The translations under genes and the position numbers were made by a program. This document shows positions 10,799 to 22,424 of a stretch of DNA of 64,000 nucleotides, piece by piece. The notes below the pieces were generated by a model. That model did no database searches. It saw only the letters and a program-made list of their open reading frames with translations, and was not told the origin of the DNA. Source of the DNA: Thalassovita gelatinovora (lineage in GTDB: Bacteria > Pseudomonadota > Alphaproteobacteria > Rhodobacterales > Rhodobacteraceae); contig NZ_CYSA01000016.1 in the NCBI RefSeq assembly GCF_001458355.1, positions 62,001 to 126,000 on the forward strand, written 5' to 3'. Numbering within the stretch: position 1 is the stretch's first letter; the number at the start of each line of letters is the position of its first letter.

Positions 10799-11935
10799 TC
10801 AGCGCGCCAGCGCCCGGGTGATGATCAGCTTCTGGATGTCGCTGGTGCCTTCGTAAATCTGGCAGACCCGGGCATCGCGGTAGATCCGTTCGACCGCGAA
10901 ATCCTGCATATAGCCATAACCGCCAAAGGTCTGGATCGCTGCCGAAATGATCCGTTCCGCCGCTTCCGACGCAAACAGCTTGGCCATCGCTGCTTCGGTC
11001 AGGCAGGGAATGCCGGCATCCTTCATCCGCGCCGCGTTCAACACCAATTGCCGCGCCGCCTCCAGTTCGGTGCGCGCATCGGCCAAACGGAACCCGACCG
11101 CCTGATGGGCGATCAAGGGTTGACCAAAGGATTGCCGATCCTTGGCATAGTCAATCGCCAGGTCCAGCGCCGCCTGCGCCATGCCCACCGATTGCGACGC
11201 AATGCCGATCCGGCCGGTCTCTAAGCTCGACAAGGCGATCCGATAGCCGTCGCCTTCTTCCCCGATCCGCATCTCGACAGGCACTCGCATGTCTTCGAAC
11301 CGCAAGGCACAAGTGTCCGAACAGCGCTGCCCCAGCTTTTCCTCGACCGATGTCACGTGATAGCCGGGGGTGTCGGTCTTCACCAGAAACGCGGTAATCC
11401 CTGATTTGCCTTCGCTGCCTTCCATGCGGGCAAACACCACCACCCATTCGCCGATCTGGCCCGAGGTGATGAACGCCTTTTCACCATTGAGGATATAATC
11501 GTCCCCATCGCGCCGCGCCCGGCTGCGAATGGCCGACGCATCCGATCCCGCATGCGGTTCGGTCAGCGCAAAGGCTCCGATGAATTTTCCCGCCGTGGCC
11601 GGGCGCAACACCTGTTCTTTCTGTGCCGGGCTGGCATAGCGTTGCAAGATCGCGTTGAACGGCGCGTTATGTACGCTCATCACCGTTGAAACCGCGCCAT
11701 CCCCGGCGGCAATCTCGATCAGTGCCAGCGCATAGGACACGTAATCGGCCCCGACCCCGCCCAGCTCCTCGGGCACCGTCATGCCAAGGAAGCCCAGCTC
11801 GCCCATCTGCGTCAGAATTTCTGGTTCGATGGTTTTTGACTTGTCCCGCGCCGCCGCCCCCGGTGCCAGAACATCGCGGGCAAACCCCCGCGCCATATCC
11901 TGAATCATCTGCTGATCTTCGCTCAGTACGGTCAT
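10799..11935 (-). CDS. Acyl-CoA dehydrogenase, short/branched-chain type
   Basis: A 378-residue FAD enzyme of the acyl-CoA dehydrogenase fold, which introduces the alpha-beta double bond into an acyl-CoA. The FAD-binding motif FALTEPHAGSDASAI, the segment NGEKAFITSG and the C-terminal IYEGTSDIQKLIITRALAR are all present. The Glu in YEGTSD is the usual position of the catalytic base in short-chain types. A GGGGAGG ribosome-binding sequence lies seven bases before the ATG at 11935. The substrate (butyryl-, isobutyryl- or methylbutyryl-CoA) cannot be settled from the sequence. Confidence 0.93.
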   Translation of the reverse strand: MTVLSEDQQMIQDMARGFARDVLAPGAAARDKSKTIEPEILTQMGELGFLGMTVPEELGGVGADYVSYALALIEIAAGDGAVSTVMSVHNAPFNAILQRYASPAQKEQVLRPATAGKFIGAFALTEPHAGSDASAIRSRARRDGDDYILNGEKAFITSGQIGEWVVVFARMEGSEGKSGITAFLVKTDTPGYHVTSVEEKLGQRCSDTCALRFEDMRVPVEMRIGEEGDGYRIALSSLETGRIGIASQSVGMAQAALDLAIDYAKDRQSFGQPLIAHQAVGFRLADARTELEAARQLVLNAARMKDAGIPCLTEAAMAKLFASEAAERIISAAIQTFGGYGYMQDFAVERIYRDARVCQIYEGTSDIQKLIITRALAR

Positions 11936-12014
11936 GATGAAGCCTCCCCGCTGTCAATTCGCGCTTGGCCGGCAAGATGTCAGAACCCAGCCCCGGCGCA
12001 AAGAGGGTATCGGC

Positions 12015-12037
12015 GCAAAACCTTGCAGGAGTTTTGC
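12015..12037. promoter_or_regulatory. Inverted repeat upstream of the acyl-CoA dehydrogenase gene
   Basis: GCAAAAC and GTTTTGC form a perfect 7-base inverted repeat separated by nine bases, about 80 bases upstream of the acyl-CoA dehydrogenase start. It could be an operator, but no regulator is assigned. The rest of 11936-12153 shows no gene. Confidence 0.3.
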
Positions 12038-12153
12038 AAAAGGGGGCGACGGGGCGCAAATGAAATGGATATAGCAAAAACTGTTGCCCGCCATGCGGAC
12101 CAAGCTGCCCTTAAGGACATGATCACAACCGGTTCAGCGCTTCCCCAAAGAAA

Positions 12154-12174
12154 AACCCCGGCCGAAGCCGGGGT
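12154..12174 (-). terminator. Intrinsic terminator of the LysR gene
   Basis: On the minus strand an 8-base GC-rich stem (ACCCCGGC / GCCGGGGT) with a TTCG tetraloop is followed by TTTTTCTTT. It lies about 33 bases past the stop of the LysR gene at 12207. Confidence 0.9.
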
Positions 12175-12206
12175 CAAGTGGGCGCTTGATCAACGCTAGG
12201 GAATTC

Positions 12207-13112
12207 TTACCAGTCGCTCGGGCCTTTGTCGGCAAAGGCATGAGCCAGAAAGTCGATGAAGGCACGGACCTTCGGCTGGGTGAACCGTCCCGGCGGATAC
12301 ACCGCATAGATGCCTTGGGTTTCCATCGGCAGATCGGGGATCACATCCTCGATCAACCCCTGTTTCATCGCATCGGCATAAAGGTAGCTCGGCAGATAGG
12401 CGATCCCCAGTCCCGCGACAGCGGCGTTCAGCAGCGACTGGCCATCATTCACGCTCAACCCGCCGGACGTGCGGATCTGCCGCTTTTCACCCGACGGCGC
12501 GGTCAGTTTCCAGACATTGCCGCTCGACTGATTGGAATAATGCAGCAGCTTGTGTTCGTTCAGATCGTCGATCTTCTGCGGCCGGCCATGTTTTTCGAAA
12601 TACCCCGGCGATGCGATCATCCGCTTGGTGGTCTCGGTCAATTTGCGGGCGCGCAGGGTACTGTCTTCCAACTCGCCGATGCGGATCGCCATGTCGAAGC
12701 CTTCGCTGATCAGTTCGACATAGCGGTTGTTCAGCACCATGTTCACAGTGATGTCAGGGAAGTCGGACAGGAATTCGCCAAGGATCGGGCTTAGGTGATT
12801 GACGCCGAAATCGGTGGCAACGCTGATCCGCAACAGGCCAGAGGGGGCCGATTGCATCGACGTGACCAACGCGTCGGCTTCGCCAGCATCGTTCAGCACC
12901 CGGCGGGCACGGTCATAATAAGCCAGACCGATCTCGGTCGGGCTGACCCGGCGGGTGGTCCGGTTCAGCAAACGGGCACCCAGCCGCGCTTCGAGGCTGG
13001 ACACATGCTTTGAAACAGCGGATTTCGAAATCCCCATCTTCTTGGCCGCATCGGTGAAGCCTCCTTGGTCCACTACGGTGGCGAAAGCTTCCATTTCGGT
13101 CAGGCGATCCAT
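12207..13112 (-). CDS. LysR-family transcriptional regulator
   Basis: From the ATG at 13112 the protein has 301 residues, the normal LysR length. The longer open frame upstream lacks family similarity, and MDRLTEMEAFATVVD is the typical LysR beginning. The winged HTH is at about residues 15-60 (GGFTDAAKKMGISKSAVSKH), followed by the effector-binding domain. It lies downstream of an AEC permease gene on the same strand with about 150 bases between, and a strong terminator follows it. It resembles the CrgA/DsdC-like LysR branch. The target genes are unknown. Confidence 0.92.
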   Translation of the reverse strand: MDRLTEMEAFATVVDQGGFTDAAKKMGISKSAVSKHVSSLEARLGARLLNRTTRRVSPTEIGLAYYDRARRVLNDAGEADALVTSMQSAPSGLLRISVATDFGVNHLSPILGEFLSDFPDITVNMVLNNRYVELISEGFDMAIRIGELEDSTLRARKLTETTKRMIASPGYFEKHGRPQKIDDLNEHKLLHYSNQSSGNVWKLTAPSGEKRQIRTSGGLSVNDGQSLLNAAVAGLGIAYLPSYLYADAMKQGLIEDVIPDLPMETQGIYAVYPPGRFTQPKVRAFIDFLAHAFADKGPSDW

Positions 13113-13263
13113 CTGCGTACCCTTCAGTATTGCGTCTTCAGCATCCGGTATCGCGGTGAAATCGGGCAGCACTGCGGCAGGCGCTGGACAATATCGGGGT
13201 AAAGTCGGGGATCGTTCATGGCACGGAAACACGGAAACAGAATGTTGCCCGGATCGATTGTTT

Positions 13264-14172
13264 CTAAAACAACACCGTAATCACGGTGATCCACAGCGGC
13301 AGACTCGCCGCCGCCAGCAGCGTCGATTGCGCCACCAGCGTCGCCGCCAATTCGCGGTCCGCACCAAAGCCCGCCGCCAACACATGCGCCGCCGACGCCG
13401 TGGGCAAAGCCGCGAACAGGATCAGCGTTCGGGCAATCGCCTCGCCGGGGTCAAAGATCAGGCACAGGATCAACGCGGCAACAGGCGCGACGATCAGTTT
13501 CGTTGCCACGATGATGGCGCTGAACCGGGTCATCCGGGCCAAGGCGCCCCAATTCATCGTGGCCCCCACCGATATCAACGCCACCGGGATCGCCGCCCGC
13601 GACAGCATTTCCAACGGCGCCAACACCGGCCCCGGGATCGACACCCCGCTGACCCCGACAATCACCCCCGACACCGAGGCCAGAAGAAACGGATTTGTTG
13701 CCACTTTGAAAACAGTCTGCCGCCAATCGCCGCTACCGCGCGACAGCGCCGTCACCGCCAACAGGTTGGCCATCGGGATCGCCATCCCCACCGCCACTGC
13801 CAATTCCCCCACCGGGGCCGGGTGCAGCGTTTCCACCGCGACAAAGCCCAGCGCGGTATTGAACCGCCACGCGGTTTGCCAGGCCCCGGCGAAATCGCGG
13901 AACCGTTCCGGCCCGAACCGCCGCGCCAGAAACCCGACCGACAGGGCAATCAGCAGGATCGTCCAGACCGCCGGCCCGATCCGCGCCATATCCGCCAAAT
14001 CAATCGGCCGGCTGGAGGCCGCCACGAAAATCAGCGCCGGAAACAGGATTTCGAAATTCAACCGATCCAGCCCCTGCCAGGCATTGGCAGACAGCCGGTT
14101 GCGGATCAGTCCGCCCAGACCAACCATCAGAAAACTGGGCAAAAGCCCCAGCAGGATCGTGATGAAAACCAT
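13264..14172 (-). CDS. AEC-family (auxin efflux carrier type) permease
   Basis: A hydrophobic 302-residue protein with about ten predicted membrane segments split into two halves, typical of bacterial AEC transporters. The start at 14172 (MVFITILLGLLPSFLM) places the first membrane helix at the N-terminus; an earlier ATG at 14193 is possible. Bacterial members export or import small carboxylates such as malate or malonate, and a link to auxin should not be read from the family name. The neighbouring LysR gene may regulate it. Confidence 0.85.
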   Translation of the reverse strand: MVFITILLGLLPSFLMVGLGGLIRNRLSANAWQGLDRLNFEILFPALIFVAASSRPIDLADMARIGPAVWTILLIALSVGFLARRFGPERFRDFAGAWQTAWRFNTALGFVAVETLHPAPVGELAVAVGMAIPMANLLAVTALSRGSGDWRQTVFKVATNPFLLASVSGVIVGVSGVSIPGPVLAPLEMLSRAAIPVALISVGATMNWGALARMTRFSAIIVATKLIVAPVAALILCLIFDPGEAIARTLILFAALPTASAAHVLAAGFGADRELAATLVAQSTLLAAASLPLWITVITVLF

Positions 14173-14536
14173 ATGCCCCCGTCCGCACCGCATCTAAGCC
14201 CCAGGATCGGCAGGCCACAAGCAGATTTCTGCGGTTTCGCGGCCCCTCTGGCCTGACCGCAAGGAACAACACCGCCATCAGCGCCCCGATCCGGGCGTCC
14301 CATTCCCTGTTCCCTAAATACTCCGGGGGGATCTAGTACTTTCCGTATCTGGCAGCCTCAAGCGATCTTGGCATGTTTAATATCTGTATAAACCCAATAT
14401 GGTATCGCAATATGTTCCGTAGGTTGCCCTGCACCGATGACATGTGATCCCTCCCGTTCACCAATGTTCTGTGATGTTGGGGAAGCTCCAGACCTAAGGC
14501 ACGTAGAACAAAACACCTTCCGTAAGCTCGGGCGGT
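14173..14536. other. Intergenic region without a convincing gene
   Basis: This 364-base gap separates the AEC permease from the 3' end of the flavin-barrel gene. Short open frames run through it, but none has a recognisable family or a good start. It contains one divergent copy of the interspersed repeat at 14301-14330. The stretch 14340-14530 is less GC-rich than its surroundings. Confidence 0.5.
14301..14330 (-). repeat. Divergent copy of the interspersed Rhodobacteraceae-like repeat
   Basis: On the minus strand the sequence reads CCCCCCGGAGTATTT, then GGGAACAG. It resembles the CCCCCGGGATATTT...AAACAGAAGAAG element found at 28602 and 36059. Similarity is partial. Confidence 0.45.
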
Positions 14537-15436
14537 TCAATCCGCGGCCTCTCTTTCCTGTATGAAGGTACCGCGAGGCAATGCATGCTTGACGTGCCAA
14601 ACCTCCTCGGGGCGGATGTCGACGACGCGTTCGGCGGCTTCGAATTGCGCCGCGCGCTCAGGGGACCAATCGATCCCGGCCCGCCCCGTCAGCAGGATTG
14701 CCTCACCACTTGCAAATTCCGGAATGAACAACCCGGCGCGACCGTTAAGCTCGATATTGCCAAGCGTGTTATAGAAACGGTTGCCGGCATAATCCGGAAA
14801 GCAAAGCGAGCCGTCCGCGTTCTGGTGCAGGACGCCGGGCATCCCCCCACGGTGCGAAACGTCGGCCCCGCCTTTCGCAAAGGTCGCAATGAAGAACGTG
14901 TCTGCGCAAGAGATGATCCGCCGCGCCACCGCATCGCTGATTGCAATGCGCGCACCTTCAGCGGATGGGAGTGGCGCGGCTGGCAAACCTAACCGTCGCG
15001 TCCAGATGTATTTCGGGCAATTGCCGAAGCTCTGCTCGACGGCAATGGACAGAACGTTCTCTGCCGCGGGCGATATGGTTCCATTCATGCGGTTGCGCCG
15101 CCGCGTTGCGAAGTCCAGACCAAGAACCGCCGCCTTTGCGCCCGGTCGCAGGTCCAGACCGAGCGGTTCGGCAAGCACCGGGCGGGTGTTGGCGGACAGC
15201 ATCGCGCCCGTTGCCCGCGCACCGGTAGGGAGGGAACAGGCGGTGGCCCAAGGCCGGCCCCGCTGGTCGCGCAGACCAAGAAACAGCACCGGCAGGCTTT
15301 CGAAAAATAGCTGGTGTTGCGCGGGCATGGTCGTCCGAATTGCACGGGCCGCGCGTTGGCGCCATTCCTCGGGAACGCCAGCGCGATCCTGCACCGCGCG
15401 TTCGCCAATATGGAAGACGTGATCGGGTCGGGTCAT
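14537..15436 (-). CDS. Pyridoxamine 5'-phosphate oxidase-family flavin split-barrel protein
   Basis: A 299-residue protein with features of the FMN-binding split barrel: LFFESLPVLFLGLRDQRGRPWATA at its start and GNRFYNTLGNIELNGRAGLFIPEF in the barrel. The second segment is the typical flavin or ligand-binding strand pattern. It is longer than a classical PNPOx and belongs to the group often annotated as oxidoreductases of unknown substrate. It is the last gene of a leftward operon with GST, DUF1348 and carboxymuconolactone decarboxylase genes, suggesting a role in detoxifying an electrophile or quinone. Confidence 0.8.
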   Translation of the reverse strand: MTRPDHVFHIGERAVQDRAGVPEEWRQRAARAIRTTMPAQHQLFFESLPVLFLGLRDQRGRPWATACSLPTGARATGAMLSANTRPVLAEPLGLDLRPGAKAAVLGLDFATRRRNRMNGTISPAAENVLSIAVEQSFGNCPKYIWTRRLGLPAAPLPSAEGARIAISDAVARRIISCADTFFIATFAKGGADVSHRGGMPGVLHQNADGSLCFPDYAGNRFYNTLGNIELNGRAGLFIPEFASGEAILLTGRAGIDWSPERAAQFEAAERVVDIRPEEVWHVKHALPRGTFIQEREAAD

Positions 15437-15454
15437 CGCAACCGCCTTTCGGTG

Positions 15455-16117
15455 TCAGATATCGCTTGGGATGGGTGAACGGGCCATGCCCACGAAGTCC
15501 GGCAATGCTTCGATCCGGTCCAGCCACGCATGGATGGCGGGATAGGCTTCGAGGCTGACACCGCCTTCGGGTGCATGGGCGATATAGCTGTAGCCCGCAA
15601 TATCGGCGATGGTGACGGCGGGGCCGGCCAGGAAGGGGCGGCTTTGCATGAGCGGTTCCATCACCGCGAATAGCCGGTGCGCCTTGGCCTTGGCGGTTTC
15701 GCGATCCAACTTTGCGCCAAAGACGGCCGCCAGTCGCGCCGCCGCCGGGCCGCTGGCGATTTCCCCCGCAGCGACAGACAGCCAGCGCTGCACCTCGGCA
15801 GCGGCTTCGGGCGCTGCGGGCAGCCAGTCGTGCCCGTCGGGGTATTTGCGCACCAGATAGGTGAGGATCGCGTTGGAATCCGACAGGGTGATGCCGTTGT
15901 CGTCGATGGCGGGCACCTGGCCGAAGGGGCTGATCTTCAGGTATTCGGACGCCTTGTGGGCGCCGTTCGCCATGTCCATATCGACGGGTTCATAGGGCAC
16001 GCCAAGCAGCGACATCATCAGCTGCACCCGGTGGCAATGCCCCGATTTCGGATTGCGGTAGAGCTTGACCGGCGCGGCACCGGCGGGAAAATGCGGGTTC
16101 ACGGAACTGTCTTTCAT
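15455..16117 (-). CDS. Glutathione S-transferase family protein
   Basis: A 220-residue cytosolic GST with an N-terminal thioredoxin-like domain (VKLYRNPKSGHCHRVQLMM) and the cis-proline/glutathione-binding segment GQVPAIDDNGITLSDSNAIL, where the SDSNAIL Ser contacts the gamma-glutamyl group. The all-helical C-terminal domain follows (IADIAGYSYIAHA). A Ser or Cys early in the protein (PKSGHCHR) is the likely activating residue. It lies between the flavin-barrel and DUF1348 genes in one operon, so it probably conjugates or isomerises the same compound class. Confidence 0.92.
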   Translation of the reverse strand: MKDSSVNPHFPAGAAPVKLYRNPKSGHCHRVQLMMSLLGVPYEPVDMDMANGAHKASEYLKISPFGQVPAIDDNGITLSDSNAILTYLVRKYPDGHDWLPAAPEAAAEVQRWLSVAAGEIASGPAAARLAAVFGAKLDRETAKAKAHRLFAVMEPLMQSRPFLAGPAVTIADIAGYSYIAHAPEGGVSLEAYPAIHAWLDRIEALPDFVGMARSPIPSDI

Positions 16118-16120
16118 GGT

Positions 16121-16585
16121 TCAGAGACCGAGATCTGACAGGCCCGGATGATCGTCGGGGCGGCGGCCCAGCGGCCAGTGGAACTTGCGCTCATCCTCGC
16201 GGATCGGGCGTTCGTTGATGCTGGCATGCCGGGCCGCCATCAGCCCGTCTTCGGCGAATTCCCAGTTCTCGTTGCCATAGGCTCGGAACCATTGGCCGCT
16301 GTCGTCGCGGTATTCATAGGCATAGCGCACGGCGATGCGGTTGCCGGTGAAGGCCCACAGTTCCTTGATCAGCCGATACTCCATCTCGCGGGTCCATTTG
16401 CGGGTCAGGAAATTTTCGATTTCGGCGCGGCCCACCGGGAATTCGGCGCGGTTGCGCCAGCGGCTGTCGGTCGTATAGGCCAGCGCCACCTTGGCCGGAT
16501 CGCGGGAATTCCAGCCGTCTTCGGCCAGACGGATCTTTTCCTTGGCGCTGTCTTCGGTGAACGGGGGAAGCGGGGGGCGGCTCAT
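16121..16585 (-). CDS. DUF1348 / NTF2-like small protein
   Basis: A 154-residue protein of the DUF1348 family, with an NTF2/SnoaL-like cone fold. The diagnostic stretches are [37 protein letters not shown] and [13 protein letters not shown]. Members are widespread, small and functionally uncharacterised; some are stress-associated. It begins 74 bases after the carboxymuconolactone decarboxylase gene and ends just before the GST gene, consistent with an operon. Confidence 0.9.
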   Translation of the reverse strand: MSRPPLPPFTEDSAKEKIRLAEDGWNSRDPAKVALAYTTDSRWRNRAEFPVGRAEIENFLTRKWTREMEYRLIKELWAFTGNRIAVRYAYEYRDDSGQWFRAYGNENWEFAEDGLMAARHASINERPIREDERKFHWPLGRRPDDHPGLSDLGL

Positions 16586-16659
16586 CGGCGCATCCTTTCG
16601 GGTTGGGACAGGGGAAAGTGCGCGGCCGGGGGGGACAGGACCCGGCCGCGCCGCCAGGG

Positions 16660-17214
16660 TCAGGCCGCCAGTTCGGCAGCGTCGACCGCGGGGAAATCGA
16701 TTTCGGTCTGGACCAGTTCGTTGAGGTAGTTGGTCCAGATGTTCAGCGCGACATGCTGCACGATTTCGATGATCTGGCCGTCGTCATAGCCGGCATCGCG
16801 CACCGCGCGCAGATCCTCGCCATCGACCCGGCCCCGCGCGTTGGTCACCTTGACGGCAAAGCGCACGGCGGCGTCGGCCTTGGCGTCGTTCGACCGCCCG
16901 GCGCGGTTGGCGTCGATTTCGGTATCGTCGAGCTTGGCAAGGTTCTTGCCCAGATAGGTATGGGCCGAGAGACAGTAGTTGCAGCCGTTAACTTGTGCCA
17001 CCGCCAGCGCGACACGTTCGCGGGTGGCAGCCGGCAGGCGGCCCTTGCCAAGAGCACCGGACAGGCCGAGATAGCCTTCCAGAGCAGCCGGGCTGACGCT
17101 GGCAAGGCGGAACAGGTTCGGGACCGTCCCTAACTGTTTTTCAACGGCTTGCAACAGCGGCTGCGAAGCCGCAGGCGCGGTGGAGATGCTGTCGGGATAA
17201 GTGATACGGGACAT
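16660..17214 (-). CDS. Carboxymuconolactone decarboxylase / AhpD-family protein
   Basis: From the ATG at 17214 (MSRITYPD) the protein has 184 residues. An AAAGGAGC ribosome-binding site lies seven bases upstream, which rules out the longer open frame. The AhpD-type redox motif CNYCLSAH (Cys-x2-Cys plus His) is intact, pointing to alkylhydroperoxidase-like thiol chemistry rather than true decarboxylation. It is the first gene of the leftward operon and is divergent from a LysR regulator across a 103-base promoter region. Confidence 0.93.
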   Translation of the reverse strand: MSRITYPDSISTAPAASQPLLQAVEKQLGTVPNLFRLASVSPAALEGYLGLSGALGKGRLPAATRERVALAVAQVNGCNYCLSAHTYLGKNLAKLDDTEIDANRAGRSNDAKADAAVRFAVKVTNARGRVDGEDLRAVRDAGYDDGQIIEIVQHVALNIWTNYLNELVQTEIDFPAVDAAELAA

Positions 17215-17317
17215 GTGAAAGCTCCTTTGCATGTTGTGCGAGGTAGATGTAAGAGCTTTCATTAATTGGTAGTATCCCATATTATTGAGATGCTTGCTTC
17301 CAAAAATTGGAAAAGTC
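17215..17317. promoter_or_regulatory. Divergent promoter region between the AhpD-like operon and its LysR gene
   Basis: These 103 bases are visibly A/T-rich compared with the flanking genes. They carry the ribosome-binding sites of both divergent genes. This is the usual place for a LysR operator, but no single unambiguous T-N11-A box stands out. Confidence 0.5.
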
Positions 17318-20292
<2,975 letters not shown>

Positions 20293-20363
20293 TCATCCAA
20301 AACGCAGCGTAAGCCCCAAACCGACCGTGACGGCAGCAGCCGCAAACGCCCGCCAATCCAGCG

Positions 20364-20666
20364 TCAGTCCTGAAGGCTTTCGTTTTCCACAAACAGCGTT
20401 GCTTCGAAATAATCGAACCGGGGCGCGCTGCCATATGTATCTTCGGCCATCCGGCACCATTCGGCATCATGCGCGGCCTGCGCCGCCGCCAGGGTCTTCC
20501 ACAGGTAAACCCCGCCGCCGCGCTTGCCGTCGGGATCATAAAGATACGTCTTGCGGATCAACTCCGGGTTGGCGCGCCAACGCGGCAGCGTGGCCTGATA
20601 TCGGGCCAACACGTCATCGCGGGACATGTCTGCGGGCAGGTCAAAGGTGACAATCTCTGTAATCAT
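20364..20666 (-). CDS. Small dimeric alpha-beta barrel protein (YdhR/monooxygenase-like)
   Basis: A 100-residue protein beginning MITEIVTFDLPADMSRDDV, with the length and strand-helix pattern of a ferredoxin-like dimeric alpha-beta barrel. It resembles proteins annotated as YdhR-type or antibiotic-biosynthesis monooxygenase-like. It lies 26 bases after arsH and about 120 bases before the dienoyl-CoA reductase gene on the same strand. No catalytic residue can be assigned. Confidence 0.72.
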   Translation of the reverse strand: MITEIVTFDLPADMSRDDVLARYQATLPRWRANPELIRKTYLYDPDGKRGGGVYLWKTLAAAQAAHDAEWCRMAEDTYGSAPRFDYFEATLFVENESLQD

Positions 20667-20692
20667 GACCCGACCCTAACAGACAGTCGCGC

Positions 20693-21427
20693 TCAAGTCG
20701 CGGATTTCATGTTCACCCGTTGCGACAGTTGTTGCAGGCTTTCCACCCGTTCCGAATACCGATCAGTCAGATACCCCGATTGGCTGCGGGTCAGCAGGGT
20801 GAATTTCACCAATTCTTCCATCACGTCCACCACGCGATTGTAGAACGGGCCGGGCAACATCCGGCCCGCTTCGTCGAATTCGTGAAACGCCTTGGGAACC
20901 GAGGATTGATTCGGAATGGTGATCAACCGCATCCAGCGGCCCAGAATGCGCATCTGGTTGACTGCGTTGAAGCTTTGCGATCCACCACAGACCTGCATCA
21001 CCGCCAGCGTTTTACCCTGCGTCGGGCGGATGCCACCGATCGGGGCCAGCGGAATCCAATCGATCTGCGTTTTCATGATCCCGGTCATCGCGCCATGCCG
21101 TTCGGGCGAACACCAAACCATGCCTTCCGACCACATCACCATGTCACGCAATTCCTGCACCTTCGGATGCTCGGCAGGTGCGTCGTCAGGCAGCGGCAGG
21201 CCGGAGGGATTGAAAATCCTGGTCTCACAGCCAAAGCGCTGCAACATCCGCGCTGCTTCCTCGACCATCAGCCGGGAATAGGACCGGTCGCGCAGCGATC
21301 CATAAAGCAGCAAAATGCGCGGCTTGTGCGCCATCCGTTCAGCCGGATGCAGGCGGTCTTCGTCAATCGGGAAAAAGCTTTCGTCTTTGATATTCGGCGT
21401 GTCAGTCAACGCGGTCTCCGTTTTCAT
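20693..21427 (-). CDS. arsH: Arsenical resistance flavoprotein ArsH
   Basis: A 244-residue NADPH-dependent FMN reductase of the ArsH family. The FMN-binding segment [15 protein letters not shown] and the later [17 protein letters not shown] are typical. ArsH oxidises trivalent organoarsenicals and also reduces quinones or azo dyes. It lies 133 bases downstream of the arsR-type gene on the same strand. No arsenate reductase or arsenite pump gene is adjacent, so this is a reduced ars locus. Confidence 0.95.
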   Translation of the reverse strand: MKTETALTDTPNIKDESFFPIDEDRLHPAERMAHKPRILLLYGSLRDRSYSRLMVEEAARMLQRFGCETRIFNPSGLPLPDDAPAEHPKVQELRDMVMWSEGMVWCSPERHGAMTGIMKTQIDWIPLAPIGGIRPTQGKTLAVMQVCGGSQSFNAVNQMRILGRWMRLITIPNQSSVPKAFHEFDEAGRMLPGPFYNRVVDVMEELVKFTLLTRSQSGYLTDRYSERVESLQQLSQRVNMKSAT

Positions 21428-21458
21428 TCAGGGATCATTTGGCCGCCCTTTTTGACGC

Positions 21459-21476
21459 ACGGACCTGTGGGTCCGT
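21459..21476. promoter_or_regulatory. Inverted repeat between arsR and arsH
   Basis: ACGGACC and GGTCCGT form a perfect 7-base stem around a TGTG loop, 32 bases upstream of arsH. No T-run follows on either strand, so it may be an operator or a transcript hairpin rather than an intrinsic terminator. Confidence 0.4.
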
Positions 21477-21560
21477 CCTTGGCGGGGCATGAACAATTCG
21501 ACGTTCAGCAACCGGGCGACAGGAAAACCGCCCAACCGTGTTGTCCGTCATCGGGTTACA

Positions 21561-21893
21561 TCAACAATTGCAGGCAATGGCATCCAGAACCGGGCGGCAC
21601 AGATCGGGGTCACCGCCGCAACAGTCTTCCATCAGGAAGCCCAGCATGCCGCGCAGCCCGTCCATATCGACGAAATAGCGGATCGAGCGGCCTTCGCGGG
21701 TGTTTCGGATCAACCCGGCCTGAAACAACACCGACAAGTTGGCCGACATGGTGTTTTGCTTCACCCCCAGCGCCTCCGAAATTTCACCCGCAGCCATGCC
21801 TTTGCTTCCGGCCCGGATCAGCAAACGAAAAGCGTCGAGACGGCTCGACTGCGACAGGGCCGCAAAAGTGGCGAGTGTTTTAGTCTTTTCCAT
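21561..21893 (-). CDS. arsR: ArsR-family metalloregulator with a C-terminal cysteine cluster
   Basis: A 110-residue winged-helix repressor. The recognition region is about residues 35-60 (AAGEISEALGVKQNTMSANL). The C-terminal tail holds five cysteines in DCCGGDPDLC and ACNC, a plausible arsenite-binding site. The Cys-x-Val-Cys-type site in the DNA-binding helix of the classical E. coli ArsR is absent, so metal sensing is probably C-terminal. It precedes arsH on the same strand. Confidence 0.92.
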   Translation of the reverse strand: MEKTKTLATFAALSQSSRLDAFRLLIRAGSKGMAAGEISEALGVKQNTMSANLSVLFQAGLIRNTREGRSIRYFVDMDGLRGMLGFLMEDCCGGDPDLCRPVLDAIACNC

Positions 21894-21913
21894 ATATCAT
21901 GATTTATGGATAT
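21894..21913. promoter_or_regulatory. Possible ArsR operator just upstream of arsR
   Basis: The near-palindrome ATATCAT and ATGGATAT lies immediately before the arsR start codon in an A/T-rich stretch. It is consistent with autoregulation but is an inference. Confidence 0.35.
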
Positions 21914-22018
21914 TTCTGACCCGATGCAAGACAAAGAACCACAGGTGCCGTGATTTTCTTTTAACCACCCCAACGGCGGCGCGGCTACATCAACTCGGCC
22001 CCGCCACGTCCTGCCCGC

Positions 22019-22399
22019 TTACATGGTTTCCAGACAATGCCGCCGGAAAGCGCGTTTCAGCATGTCCAACTCTTCGCGCAACAGCGCGATCTCGGCCCGC
22101 AGGTCGTCGGCCATCACTTCGCCTGCCAGTATCGCAAAGCTTTCCAGCACATCGCCGCTATCGGCATCACGGATCACAAAACTTTGCACCCCGTCCGACA
22201 ACAGCGCGGCCGGGATCGGTACCCGCAGCACCCATTGCCCCGCCTCCGCATCCTCGACCAGCTCGACATCGGGCAATCGCGCCTCAAGATGGATCACTTC
22301 GATCTGCGGCGAAACCCGGCGCTTGCCGGCGTCAACCGTCAACACGCCTTCCCACACGCCTTCGAACAGGCGGGTCTTGGTCAGTGTCAGTTCGCTCAT
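22019..22399 (-). CDS. Conserved hypothetical protein, 126 residues
   Basis: The start at 22399 (MSELTLTKTRLFEGVWEGVL) is preferred to an ATG 18 bases upstream because the ribosome-binding sequence AAGGAGC lies between them. The first 90 residues look like beta strands, and the last 30 form an amphipathic, coiled-coil-like helix (DDLRAEIALLREELDMLKRAF). It follows the next gene upstream by only 25 bases, so they are likely cotranscribed. I do not recognise a characterised function. Confidence 0.75.
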   Translation of the reverse strand: MSELTLTKTRLFEGVWEGVLTVDAGKRRVSPQIEVIHLEARLPDVELVEDAEAGQWVLRVPIPAALLSDGVQSFVIRDADSGDVLESFAILAGEVMADDLRAEIALLREELDMLKRAFRRHCLETM

Positions 22400-22424
22400 C
22401 GCGGATGCTCCTTGCAACTCGGCG

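Noticed and set aside
13264-14172. Link between the auxin-efflux-carrier family permeases and the auxin catabolic cluster
   Set aside because: The family name is historical. Bacterial members usually move small carboxylates, and these genes are far from the iac block with no shared operator.
12955-14256. 433-codon plus-strand frame opposite the AEC permease
   Set aside because: Its product is very rich in Arg, Gln and Pro, like other shadow frames, while the minus strand encodes a typical membrane protein.
14358-14600. Possible transposase fragment downstream of the flavin-barrel gene
   Set aside because: The open frame overlaps the flavin-barrel gene and shows no recognisable transposase motif or terminal repeats.
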